Positions 26,971 through 34,722 of a stretch of DNA of 64,000 nt are shown piece by piece. How positions within the stretch are numbered: the stretch's first letter is position 1; the number at the start of each line of letters is the position of its first letter. Both the position numbers and the translations under genes were made by a program. A model generated the notes under the pieces. It worked only from the letters and a program-made list of their open reading frames with translations. It ran no database searches and had not been told where the DNA came from. This DNA comes from Deltaproteobacteria bacterium (GTDB taxonomy: Bacteria > Desulfobacterota > Desulfobacteria > Desulfobacterales > Desulfobacteraceae). The stretch spans positions 1-64,000 of the forward strand of contig JAADHV010000001.1 of the NCBI GenBank assembly GCA_013151635.1, given 5' to 3'.

Positions 26971-28389
26971 TCATTCATGTATTACAGGCATGGTTTCCCA
27001 TGCTCTATCCAAAAAATTATTGGCCTGTTTCAATTGTCTGGAAACAAAATCGTCCCAATTCTGAAGCACCCGCCTTTTTTTTTCGCCATTGCCGCCAGAA
27101 CCCAATAAAGTATTAAGATCTCTGTCAACACTCTGTTCAGAGGATATGGGGATCGTACAAAGAGAGTCTAGGACGTTTTCTTTAACTATTGATTGATATT
27201 CCCCTTCATTGGTAAAAGATTTTTCAAATTTGATCAAACTCTTCCAGATTCGACGTCGCTCAAGCAGTCTGTAGGTGATCAATTGATCGAACATACTATT
27301 GACAATATTATAACGAGTTCGGGATAATTCTATATCATAAGGATAAATTTTATTCTGATTGATCAAGTGTAAAAGTTCCGGCAGATTACTGCCATCCAGG
27401 TTATAAACATCCGTCAGGATCGGTAACCGGCTCAAAGTGGGCAAAAGAAGAATTTTCTGGCCGGCTGGTGAGAGTACAAAATCGAGAAATTTCAATGCCG
27501 CTTCCAAATTAGTACCATTTTTTAATAAGCCAATACCGGCAGGTACAAGCATAATTGGTTCACCATATCGGAAGTCGATATTTTTATGAATGCATATTTG
27601 CCCCTGAGCAAGAAAATCAATAACAAGCCCTACACCGAACCTGCCATCAACAATGCCTTCCGGAACGCTGAAGCTCCGGGCTGTAACTGTGGAAAAATTT
27701 CCAGCTATTTTTAACAAATAGCGCCACCCCTCCTGCCAACCCATGCCTTGTAAGATACTCTCCACAATCAGATGTGTCGTCCCTGATCGGGATGGTGTTG
27801 ACATTGCCATATGACCATAGTAAGAGGAATCGGCCAGCGACTGCCAGCTAGTCGGTGCCTGGAGACCGTTTTCATGCAGATAACTGTTATTCCACATATA
27901 GCCTACACTGGATAATGCAAAGCTGTAGAAATAACCTTTATGATCATAGAGGTTTACCCCCTTGATCTCCAGCGCGGGATACTTTAATTTATATTCTGAT
28001 CGTTTTAACTTGTTTGAAAGTTGCAACACCTCAAAGGCATCGGTTGAGGATGACCAGAACAGATCAAATTTTCTGACATTACCGCGTTCTATCTCCGATA
28101 GGGCAGCAGTCGTCTTTTTATTGAGGACTTGAATTTGAATAGCAGGATAGAGCTTTTCAAAGCGGCTGATAAAAGGTTTATAGAACTCCGGAGGAAAGGA
28201 AGTGATGATCGCCAGCCGCTCTTTTATGGCTGTCTCGGCAGAAGCAATCGTCTCATTAACTCTTACGTTCTCTTCACTGACTCCGATATCTTTAAACGTG
28301 CCGGAGAATGCATCACACAACTCCAGACCATTTAAAAAAGAACAAAGGCAAAAAACCATTACCAGCTTCAACAGCAGATATTTAGCCAT
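26971..28389 (-). CDS. PgtC-like extracellular solute-binding protein acting in signalling
   Basis: 472 residues from the ATG at 28389, chosen for GGAGG five bases upstream. A hydrophobic signal segment (LLLKLVMVFCLCSFLNG) is followed by a family-1/Fe-type periplasmic binding fold (ITSFPPEFYKPFISRFEKLYPAIQIQVLNKTT, written here in parts: ITSFPPEFYKPF, FEKLYPAIQIQVLN). Downstream are FDLFWSSSTDAFEVL and SRSGTTHLIVESIL. No ABC permease or ATPase lies nearby. Instead it heads an operon with a kinase and a sigma-54 regulator, as PgtC does for phosphoglycerate uptake control. I infer it presents a ligand to the kinase. A ~60-residue C-terminal extension goes beyond the usual fold. Confidence 0.82.
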   Translation of the reverse strand: MAKYLLLKLVMVFCLCSFLNGLELCDAFSGTFKDIGVSEENVRVNETIASAETAIKERLAIITSFPPEFYKPFISRFEKLYPAIQIQVLNKKTTAALSEIERGNVRKFDLFWSSSTDAFEVLQLSNKLKRSEYKLKYPALEIKGVNLYDHKGYFYSFALSSVGYMWNNSYLHENGLQAPTSWQSLADSSYYGHMAMSTPSRSGTTHLIVESILQGMGWQEGWRYLLKIAGNFSTVTARSFSVPEGIVDGRFGVGLVIDFLAQGQICIHKNIDFRYGEPIMLVPAGIGLLKNGTNLEAALKFLDFVLSPAGQKILLLPTLSRLPILTDVYNLDGSNLPELLHLINQNKIYPYDIELSRTRYNIVNSMFDQLITYRLLERRRIWKSLIKFEKSFTNEGEYQSIVKENVLDSLCTIPISSEQSVDRDLNTLLGSGGNGEKKRRVLQNWDDFVSRQLKQANNFLDRAWETMPVIHE

Positions 28390-28910
28390 GCAAGCCTCCA
28401 TGTTTCTTCCCAAGCTTCAATATCGAATAGCTTTATAAAAAGTAACTTGTTTTTAGGATAGTAACTTACTTTTTGTCAACCAAAATAAAAGAAATATTCA
28501 AAAACCGGAATTTGAATACGCTTGACAGTGCTTTGACCGGGAACAGAAAGGTATCTTCATACTTGGGAGTTACCCGCCTACCGGTATAGTTGATCCCCCC
28601 CCCGGCTGTTGTGATAATGTACATGGGGATGGGGCTACACTTTACCATCCCAGGTGTGGAGAATAGCGTTAAACCTGAGTAAAAAAATACATCTAAAATT
28701 AATTTATATAAAGAACATTGCAAGCAAAGGCAGTATCAGCGATGAGCTATGTTTTTCCGGAGAGTGGTGTTTCATATAAAAGATTAGAGAATTTTAATTT
28801 CTCTCTAATGTCAGTTTAAGGTTTCCTTTGTATATTCAATGGTAACAAAGAGGGCGTAACAGGTAGCAGTAAGCGGTATCGCCGTCACTATTAAATTAAG
28901 GAGAAGATGT
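28390..28910. other. Intergenic region with paired AGTAACTT repeats and a hairpin
   Basis: No gene is supported in these 521 bases. AGTAACTT occurs at 28441-28448 and 28460-28467, 19 bases apart, in the promoter region of the pgtC-like gene, and could be an operator. ATTAGAGA (28783-28790) pairs with TCTCTAAT (28802-28809) as a short hairpin about 100 bases before the TSP3 gene. A reverse-strand frame at 28466-28723 has no family resemblance and no ribosome site. Confidence 0.4.
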
Positions 28911-29546
28911 ATGAGGTATCAAATTCGTAGTATGAGTATTGTATTCACTGTTATCGTTATTTTGCTGATCGGGCATCCTGTTTCATCGTTTGCCGGGCAG
29001 ACAGACAGCGATAAGGATGGGATTCCGGACATGGCCGAACAAGTTCTGGGAACCAACCCGAACAATCCGGATACAGATGGCGATGGTATCGGTGATGTGG
29101 CGGATACAGCCCCTGTATTTGCCAAAAATCCAATTGTCAATACCTCCACGCAAAAGGGGTTTAAAATTGTAAAGGCCCTGGCAGAAAATAATTTTGATCC
29201 TGTGGCAAAAAAAGATACGAATGATCATCTGGAAATCACATTGAAAAATATTTCCGGTGCTGATTTATCAGGGTTTGAGTGTTATTACACCATTCGTGAT
29301 ATCAAGACAAATAAACAGGAAGGGTATTTTGTCAAACTTTCAACTCTTGTTATGAAAAATAACCAGTCTGCTACGGTTCATTTTGATAATAAAAAGGGCC
29401 TGAATCATTTTGGTGAAAATGAGAACAGCATCTATCACAGAAGCGAGAACGCTAAACTTTTTAAATTGATGATGAGTGTGCCGGGATATGCGCCTGTAAC
29501 GGTTCAAATCAAAAAAGATAAGGGCGGCACTGAAGAAGCAGACTAA
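28911..29546 (+). CDS. Exported protein with thrombospondin type 3 calcium-binding repeats
   Basis: 211 residues. The signal peptide (VIVILLIGHPVSSFAG) is cleaved near residue 29. Two TSP3-type repeats rich in DxDxDG follow: DSDKDGIPDMAEQVLG and DTDGDGIGDVAD, which bind calcium. The remaining ~130 residues form a beta-rich domain I do not recognise (ITLKNISGADLSGFECYYTIRD). GGAGAAG lies before the start. It is 27 bases upstream of an ABC transporter ATPase, and all four genes point the same way, so it may be the transporter's substrate or periplasmic partner. Confidence 0.75.
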   Translation: MRYQIRSMSIVFTVIVILLIGHPVSSFAGQTDSDKDGIPDMAEQVLGTNPNNPDTDGDGIGDVADTAPVFAKNPIVNTSTQKGFKIVKALAENNFDPVAKKDTNDHLEITLKNISGADLSGFECYYTIRDIKTNKQEGYFVKLSTLVMKNNQSATVHFDNKKGLNHFGENENSIYHRSENAKLFKLMMSVPGYAPVTVQIKKDKGGTEEAD

Positions 29547-29573
29547 TTATTATACCATGACAGGAGAAAAAAT

Positions 29574-30311
29574 ATGGACCAACATCATGATTTTCTGATT
29601 GTAACCGATGGATTAACCAAAAAATATAACACAGTCCCTGCACTGGATAATTTGAATTTGCAGGTGTCACGCGGAGAAGTATTCGGATTTCTCGGTCATA
29701 ATGGTGCGGGAAAAACAACGACCGTGAATATCCTGACCTCACTTTTGGTTCCGACATCCGGAAGGGCATCCATCTGCGGGTTTGATGTCCAGGCCGAGAG
29801 TAAACAAGCCAGGGGAAAAATCGGCTATCTGCCGGAGAATGTTAAATTCTATGAAGATCTGACCGCCTATGAAAACCTTGAGTTCTTTGCCAGGCTATCC
29901 GGGGTGAAACACCCGGCAGAAAAAATCAGCAAGGTCCTGGCTTTTTTAGATTTTCCAGGGATTGAGAACAAAAAACTCGGTGAATTTTCAAAAGGCATGC
30001 GCCAGCGGATTGGTATTGCCCAGGCAATTATCCATGAACCAGAGGTACTCTTCCTAGATGAGCCGACCTCCGGTCTTGATCCAATGGGTATTAAACATCT
30101 TCGAGAAGTAATCCTCAGGCTCAACAGGGAAAAAGGGATGACAATCTTTATGAATACCCATCTCCTGTCTGAGGTTGCCAGGACGTGCACCACTATTGGC
30201 GTACTAAACCACGGGCGATTGGTTTATAAAGATTCGCTGGAAAACACCCTGAAAACCTTTACGGATGATGTGTCGCTGGAAACCATTTACCTGGATACTT
30301 TATCTGAATAA
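29574..30311 (+). CDS. ABC transporter ATPase (NosF/CcmA-like export type)
   Basis: 245 residues. Walker A GHNGAGKTT at about 42-50, signature FSKGMRQRIGIAQA, Walker B VLFLDEPTSGLDP and the switch His in NTHLLSE. It belongs to the group that serves ABC-2 type exporters such as NosFY. GGAG stands before the start. It is followed after 9 bases by the first permease gene. The nos context (NosD, NosL, NosZ) is absent, so nitrous-oxide reductase assembly is not implied. Confidence 0.93.
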   Translation: MDQHHDFLIVTDGLTKKYNTVPALDNLNLQVSRGEVFGFLGHNGAGKTTTVNILTSLLVPTSGRASICGFDVQAESKQARGKIGYLPENVKFYEDLTAYENLEFFARLSGVKHPAEKISKVLAFLDFPGIENKKLGEFSKGMRQRIGIAQAIIHEPEVLFLDEPTSGLDPMGIKHLREVILRLNREKGMTIFMNTHLLSEVARTCTTIGVLNHGRLVYKDSLENTLKTFTDDVSLETIYLDTLSE

Positions 30312-30320
30312 GGAGACGGT

Positions 30321-31238
30321 ATGTTTTTCACTATACAGACGATTGCCCGGCATGAATTCCTGGCACTCCGAAAACAAAAAACCTTTACTCTGCTGTTATG
30401 TGTTTTTCTTGTCATGACATTGTTTTCCACCTATATCGGATGGTCCACGAGGCATACGATCCTCAGCATTTATGATGAAACGGTCAAGCAGATGGCAGCC
30501 GGAGGTATTACAGAGATCCCGGTGAATCCGTTCCTGGCGGCGCCCGCTCTTTCGGTTTTGAAAAATATGGTGGTGTATGTCCTGCTAATTGGAACTTTAT
30601 TGTCAATTATTGTTGGCCATAGCGCATTTGCCAGAGAACGGCGGGCAGGGGTAGTAAAAATTCTTTTTTCCAAACCATTCAGCCGAACCGTATTCGTGTT
30701 GGGGAAAATGGCCGGAATCCTGTTCGTTTTAGCATTGGTCATGGCAGCGTCATTTATTATCAGCCTGTTATCAGTGAGCCTGATTTCATCACGCCTGTTA
30801 TCAATGGCGGAAACTTTCAGGCTGTTTGTGTTTTACGGGGTTTCCCTGGAATACGTTCTGGGTTTTGCCATGCTGGGTTTTTTGTTTTCCATTACCGCCA
30901 AAAGTGAATCACTGGCTCTTCTGATCCCTGTGATGATCTGGGTTTTAATTAATTTTGTGATGCCGCAGTTAAGTTCTGCCCTGGATCCGGCATCGCTGTT
31001 AAATCCAACAAGTATCCGGGCAGTGTTGCCGCAAAGCCATTTTTTTACAACAATCCGGACTGTAATCGCACCGGTTTCGATTTCAGAAAGCTACAAGCTT
31101 ATGGGGCAGACACTGCTTGAAAGCGATAACTATGTCTTTCCTGTCTGGTCGTCAATCATTTTTTTGGTTATCCTGGTGGCCTGCTGTGTCCATGCCATCA
31201 AAAAATTTAATGTGTGTGAAAAGGAGATCACTGAATAA
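30321..31238 (+). CDS. ABC-2 type permease, first subunit (NosY-like)
   Basis: 305 residues with about six membrane helices, beginning with the characteristic IARHEFLALRKQKTF and a large extracytoplasmic loop between helices 1 and 2. Around residue 105 it has ARERRAGVVKILFSKPFSR, the cytoplasmic coupling segment of this family. AAGGAG precedes the start. Together with the next gene it would form a heterodimeric pore energised by the ATPase upstream. Confidence 0.88.
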   Translation: MFFTIQTIARHEFLALRKQKTFTLLLCVFLVMTLFSTYIGWSTRHTILSIYDETVKQMAAGGITEIPVNPFLAAPALSVLKNMVVYVLLIGTLLSIIVGHSAFARERRAGVVKILFSKPFSRTVFVLGKMAGILFVLALVMAASFIISLLSVSLISSRLLSMAETFRLFVFYGVSLEYVLGFAMLGFLFSITAKSESLALLIPVMIWVLINFVMPQLSSALDPASLLNPTSIRAVLPQSHFFTTIRTVIAPVSISESYKLMGQTLLESDNYVFPVWSSIIFLVILVACCVHAIKKFNVCEKEITE

Positions 31239-31242
31239 TATC

Positions 31243-32214
31243 ATGCAACATATGCTTACAATTGCTAAAAAAGAATATCTTGATTCAATGAAAAGCCAGC
31301 TCTTTCTCGTCTTGCTGGCCTTTCTGCTGCTGCTTACCGCAACATCAATTGTGGTGGCATCTTTTGATTTCCAGAACAAACTGGCCGAATACAACCAGGC
31401 GCTTCAAACCCTCAAGGCGCTTGGAAAGAATCCCGATGTATCGGCTCCCCGGTTTTTTCCCTTAAAGATGCTCAGAGGCACTGTTAATTATCTCGAAATT
31501 ATTGGTGCCATTATTGGCATTATTCTTGGCTACATCAGCATTGCAAAAGAAAAAGGGAAGAATACTCTTCAACTCCTTTTGACTAGACCGATTGGCCGAT
31601 ATGACATTGTTTCGGGAAAGGTACTCGGTAATAGCATACTGATTTTTTCTGTCCTGGCTGTTACCGCAGTGACCATATACCTGATCATGTGGAGTGTCGG
31701 TGGCGTGCAAATCTCAACGCCGGAGCTTATCAAGCTTGGATTGGTTATTCTGGCGTCACATTTTTATGTTATGTTTTTTTTCTGCATGGCTTCCTTCCTG
31801 GCCCTCAAATTTTCTTCCCTCCCAAATGCCCTGATTTTCAGTGTTGTCATCTGGCTTACCTTTGTTTTGCTTATTCCGCAGATTGGAGACACCATGGACC
31901 CGGACAATCAGATTCCCGGGGGATTCTTTAAAAGTATGCAGGTGACCAAAATCCAGGAGAAAAATATTCTGACAAAATTCCAGACATACGAAACCATCAG
32001 AAATGCTCTTGAAGAATCGTCAGTGACTAAACATTATGAACGTTTGAGCTTTGCCCTTCTGGGAATAAAAGATCTCTATAATAATAAAAATCTTGGTATG
32101 ATTTTTCAGGACAAATGGCCGGACGTCTTATGGCTTGCAGTTTTTTTTCTGATGGCGCTTTTGGGGGAATATTTCCTGCTCGCCCGGAATGCGCGGATTC
32201 TGCACAATAGATAG
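31243..32214 (+). CDS. ABC-2 type permease, second subunit (NosY-like)
   Basis: 323 residues from the ATG at 31243, paralogous to the gene before it: IAKKEYLDSMKSQLFL at the start, coupling segment AKEKGKNTLQLLLTRPIGRYDIV, about six helices. The frame is open upstream inside the preceding gene, but that extension is out of context. An ATG at 31252 is another possible start. Last gene of the TSP3-ABC operon; no clear terminator follows before the operator at 32368. Confidence 0.88.
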   Translation: MQHMLTIAKKEYLDSMKSQLFLVLLAFLLLLTATSIVVASFDFQNKLAEYNQALQTLKALGKNPDVSAPRFFPLKMLRGTVNYLEIIGAIIGIILGYISIAKEKGKNTLQLLLTRPIGRYDIVSGKVLGNSILIFSVLAVTAVTIYLIMWSVGGVQISTPELIKLGLVILASHFYVMFFFCMASFLALKFSSLPNALIFSVVIWLTFVLLIPQIGDTMDPDNQIPGGFFKSMQVTKIQEKNILTKFQTYETIRNALEESSVTKHYERLSFALLGIKDLYNNKNLGMIFQDKWPDVLWLAVFFLMALLGEYFLLARNARILHNR

Positions 32215-32367
32215 TGAAAAAATTTTAATCAGTATGTAACTTTGTTTCATTTTATTCGATTCAAGGGATAGTTTTGCCCTGCTGCGGGTTTTGATGCCTT
32301 GTTCGGTGGGAATATTCTGTGGTCAGGGCTTCTGAGTTGAATAAAAAGCTGATTTAAACTCTCCACG

Positions 32368-32399
32368 TTCATGTTTTCTTCATGATGGCAATTTATAAT
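32368..32399 (+). promoter_or_regulatory. Putative OmpR-family operator plus -10 box (copy 2), promoter of the envelope island
   Basis: Bases 32368-32397 are identical to 15703-15732, including the TTCATG-N5-TTCATG direct repeat. Nine bases after the second half-site is TATAAT (32394-32399), a perfect -10 box. There is no -35 consensus at the proper distance, as is usual for promoters that depend on an OmpR-family activator. Transcription would start near 32406, about 34 bases before the first gene. Confidence 0.75.
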
Positions 32400-32439
32400 A
32401 TCAGAAAATGGCTGCAAAATATTTACAACAGGAAAGAAT

Positions 32440-32844
32440 ATGAAGGTTAATAATTCAATTTTGCACGCATGGGTTGACAGCGTTACCGAGGTGCAGTTTT
32501 TTGAGCGTTTGATTTTTACACTTACCCGTGCGTTTCAGAAGTCCCGGTTTGTGCTCCATAGTATCGGAAAGTCGAGGCGGTTATGGCAGGTTCACTTCCG
32601 GAAAGAATATGTCCGGACTCAACTGGCTGGCCGTCAGGGTAATTGCGCCCAATGCGGCACTTGCTGCAACCTGCTTTTTACCTGCCCCATGCTGACAAAA
32701 CAGGGCCGCTGTTTTGCTTATGGCACCTGCCGGCCCCAGGCCTGCAAGGTATTTCCTATAAACCAGCGGGATATTGATGAAATAAAGCTTTGCGGCGGTC
32801 AGTGCGGATATTATTTCAATAAAGAAGACTCATCGATAGCCTGA
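32440..32844 (+). CDS. YkgJ-family cysteine cluster protein
   Basis: 134 residues. The C-terminal half holds the cysteine cluster [15 protein letters not shown] ... [16 protein letters not shown], the YkgJ/UPF0153 pattern thought to bind zinc or an iron-sulfur cluster. The N-terminal half is basic and helical. AGGAAAG lies before the ATG. It is the first gene after the shared operator and 19 bases before the dedA gene. The biochemical role of the family is not established. Confidence 0.8.
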   Translation: MKVNNSILHAWVDSVTEVQFFERLIFTLTRAFQKSRFVLHSIGKSRRLWQVHFRKEYVRTQLAGRQGNCAQCGTCCNLLFTCPMLTKQGRCFAYGTCRPQACKVFPINQRDIDEIKLCGGQCGYYFNKEDSSIA

Positions 32845-32863
32845 TAATAAAGGGGATATAAAT

Positions 32864-33490
32864 ATGTTTCACCAATTGGTCGGCTGGCTTACAAGTACTG
32901 TTGGTCAGTGGGGATATCCGGGCATTGTGATACTCATGGCCCTGGAGTCTTCGTTTTTTCCGTTCCCAAGTGAGGTGGTGATCCCTCCTGCGGCTTATCT
33001 TGCTGCCGGTGGCAAAATGGATATCGGGATGATTATTCTCTGTGGCACATTAGGGAGCCTTGCCGGGGCGGTTTTCAACTATTGGCTGGCTTTGAAATTC
33101 GGCAGGCCGTTTTTTGAAAAATACGGGCGGTATCTGCTTATCAGCCCCCGGTCGCTGGAAAAAGCAGACCGTTTTTTTGAAAGGCACGGGCATATCAGCA
33201 CATTTATCGGCCGCCTGTTACCAGGTATCCGCCAGTATATTTCGCTGCCTGCGGGCCTTGCCCGGATGAATGCATTCGCTTTTTGTGCGGCCACCATTCT
33301 TGGCGCCGGCGCATGGGTGATGGTGCTGTCCGCCATGGGCTACTGGTTTGGCCGTAATGAGCAACTGGTTTTGCAGAACCTGCACTTTTTTACCCTGGCC
33401 CTAGTCATCGGATGTGCTGCTTTGCTGGTCATCTATCGGGTCATTCGAAAAAAGCGTTTACCCAAAGCATTGCAACAGGAAAAAAAATAA
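32864..33490 (+). CDS. DedA-family membrane protein
   Basis: 208 residues with four to five membrane helices. The DedA (SNARE-associated/VTT) signatures are present: [20 protein letters not shown] near the start, [20 protein letters not shown], and [22 protein letters not shown] with the functionally required arginines. Some DedA proteins (UptA) flip undecaprenyl phosphate, others affect phosphatidylethanolamine or antimicrobial peptide resistance. It overlaps the PAP2 gene by one base (TAATG), which suggests the two proteins work together. Confidence 0.93.
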   Translation: MFHQLVGWLTSTVGQWGYPGIVILMALESSFFPFPSEVVIPPAAYLAAGGKMDIGMIILCGTLGSLAGAVFNYWLALKFGRPFFEKYGRYLLISPRSLEKADRFFERHGHISTFIGRLLPGIRQYISLPAGLARMNAFAFCAATILGAGAWVMVLSAMGYWFGRNEQLVLQNLHFFTLALVIGCAALLVIYRVIRKKRLPKALQQEKK

Positions 33491-34092
33491 TGGGAATGGA
33501 TTTGAATATAAAATTTTTTCAGTGGATTCATGCCGGTGCAGGAACACGCCCGCTTGTGGATGGCACAGCTGTTCTTTTAGCCGAAGGCGGTCCGTATCTG
33601 GTAGCGGTTTTGTTTGTGGTGTTATGGTTTTTTGTGGCAAAAAATAAAAAAATATTTCTTCTGGAAGCAACCGGGGCCATTATCATTGGCTTGGTCTTCA
33701 ACCAGTTGATCGGCTTTTTTTATTTTCATCCCCGACCTTACATGACAGGTCTTTGCACACCACTTTTTCCCCATGGCCCGGAAACTTCTTTCCCCAGCGA
33801 TCATGCCACATTAATGTTCAGTGCTGCATTTTATCTTATCTTTGCCAGGAAATTTGCCGTTTTTGGCCTACCGCTCCTGGCGGCTGCTGTCCTGACCGCC
33901 TGGGCCCGGGTGTACAGCGGTATACATTTCCCCTTTGACATGGCAGCAAGTGTTGTCGTCGCACTGGTGAGTGTTGGATGGATGCGCCTGCTTGCCGAAT
34001 GCCTCCTGCCGTTTAATGAACAACTGGCCATGCTCATCGATCAATTGACAGGCATTATAACCCGGATGTTTGGCCTCGGTGTAAAACGGTAA
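33490..34092 (+). CDS. PAP2-family phosphatase, BcrC-like undecaprenyl-diphosphatase candidate
   Basis: 200 residues from the ATG at 33490, which overlaps the dedA stop; a second ATG at 33496 is also possible. The three PAP2 motifs are visible: HPRPY, PSDHAT with the proton-donor His, and ARVYSGIHFPFD with the nucleophile His. Spacing and the PSDH form are those of BcrC, which dephosphorylates undecaprenyl diphosphate on the outer face of the inner membrane. Substrate specificity is inferred. Confidence 0.88.
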   Translation: MGMDLNIKFFQWIHAGAGTRPLVDGTAVLLAEGGPYLVAVLFVVLWFFVAKNKKIFLLEATGAIIIGLVFNQLIGFFYFHPRPYMTGLCTPLFPHGPETSFPSDHATLMFSAAFYLIFARKFAVFGLPLLAAAVLTAWARVYSGIHFPFDMAASVVVALVSVGWMRLLAECLLPFNEQLAMLIDQLTGIITRMFGLGVKR

Positions 34093-34140
34093 GCCAGAGT
34101 ACTGACATTAAAATTTTATATCACTTAAGGAAGTGGAAAA

Positions 34141-34686
34141 ATGAAAACAAAACGATCTAAAATAATATTAATTTTTTTCATAATTTTTAATTTTGCCTTT
34201 TCGATTACAGCTTATGCGGGCGATGATATTGAACTTGCAGGCAATATCCTGCAAATTGTCATTCCTGCCACAGCAGGAAGCGTGGCCTTATACAAAGGGG
34301 ATAAGCAGGGAATCATTCAATTTTCCAAATCCTTATTAACGACTCTTGGTGCGACATACGCTTTAAAATACACTGTTAATGAAAAGCGCCCTAATGGGGG
34401 CTCTCACGGGTTCCCTTCCGGTCATACATCAGCGGCATTTTCCGGGGCTTCATTTTTGCAGAAGCGTTATGGCTGGGAATATGGCATTCCTGCATATGTC
34501 GGGGCATCGTTTGTCGGCTGGAGCCGTATAGAATCAAATGAACATTATTGGCAGGATGTCCTGGCAGGCGCTGCAATAGGAGTGATCAGCACATATATTT
34601 TTACTGATGCATACAAAAAAGGCATTGTTGCAACCCCTTTGATAGGGAAAAAAACAATCGGCCTGCAACTGAGCCTTGCATTTTAA
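34141..34686 (+). CDS. PAP2-family phosphatase with signal peptide
   Basis: 181 residues. The N-terminal hydrophobic segment (IILIFFIIFNFAFSITAYAG) looks like a cleavable signal. Catalytic motifs: KYTVNEKRPNGG, PSGHTSAAF and SRIESNEHYWQDV. It is of the compact, possibly periplasmic or outer-membrane type related to lipid A phosphatases and PgpB-like proteins. AAGGAAG lies before the ATG. 36 bases separate it from the next gene, another phosphatase fusion. Confidence 0.88.
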   Translation: MKTKRSKIILIFFIIFNFAFSITAYAGDDIELAGNILQIVIPATAGSVALYKGDKQGIIQFSKSLLTTLGATYALKYTVNEKRPNGGSHGFPSGHTSAAFSGASFLQKRYGWEYGIPAYVGASFVGWSRIESNEHYWQDVLAGAAIGVISTYIFTDAYKKGIVATPLIGKKTIGLQLSLAF

Positions 34687-34722
34687 AAACTTATTTAGTC
34701 TCAGGGCAATAAAGCATACAAA

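Noticed and set aside
28466-28723. Reverse-strand 85-codon frame
   Set aside because: No ribosome site, no recognisable domain and unlikely amino acid composition; it lies in a promoter region.
29574-32214. A nitrous-oxide reductase (nos) assembly cluster
   Set aside because: The ATPase and permeases are NosF/NosY-like, but nosD, nosL and nosZ are absent and the partner is a TSP3 protein.
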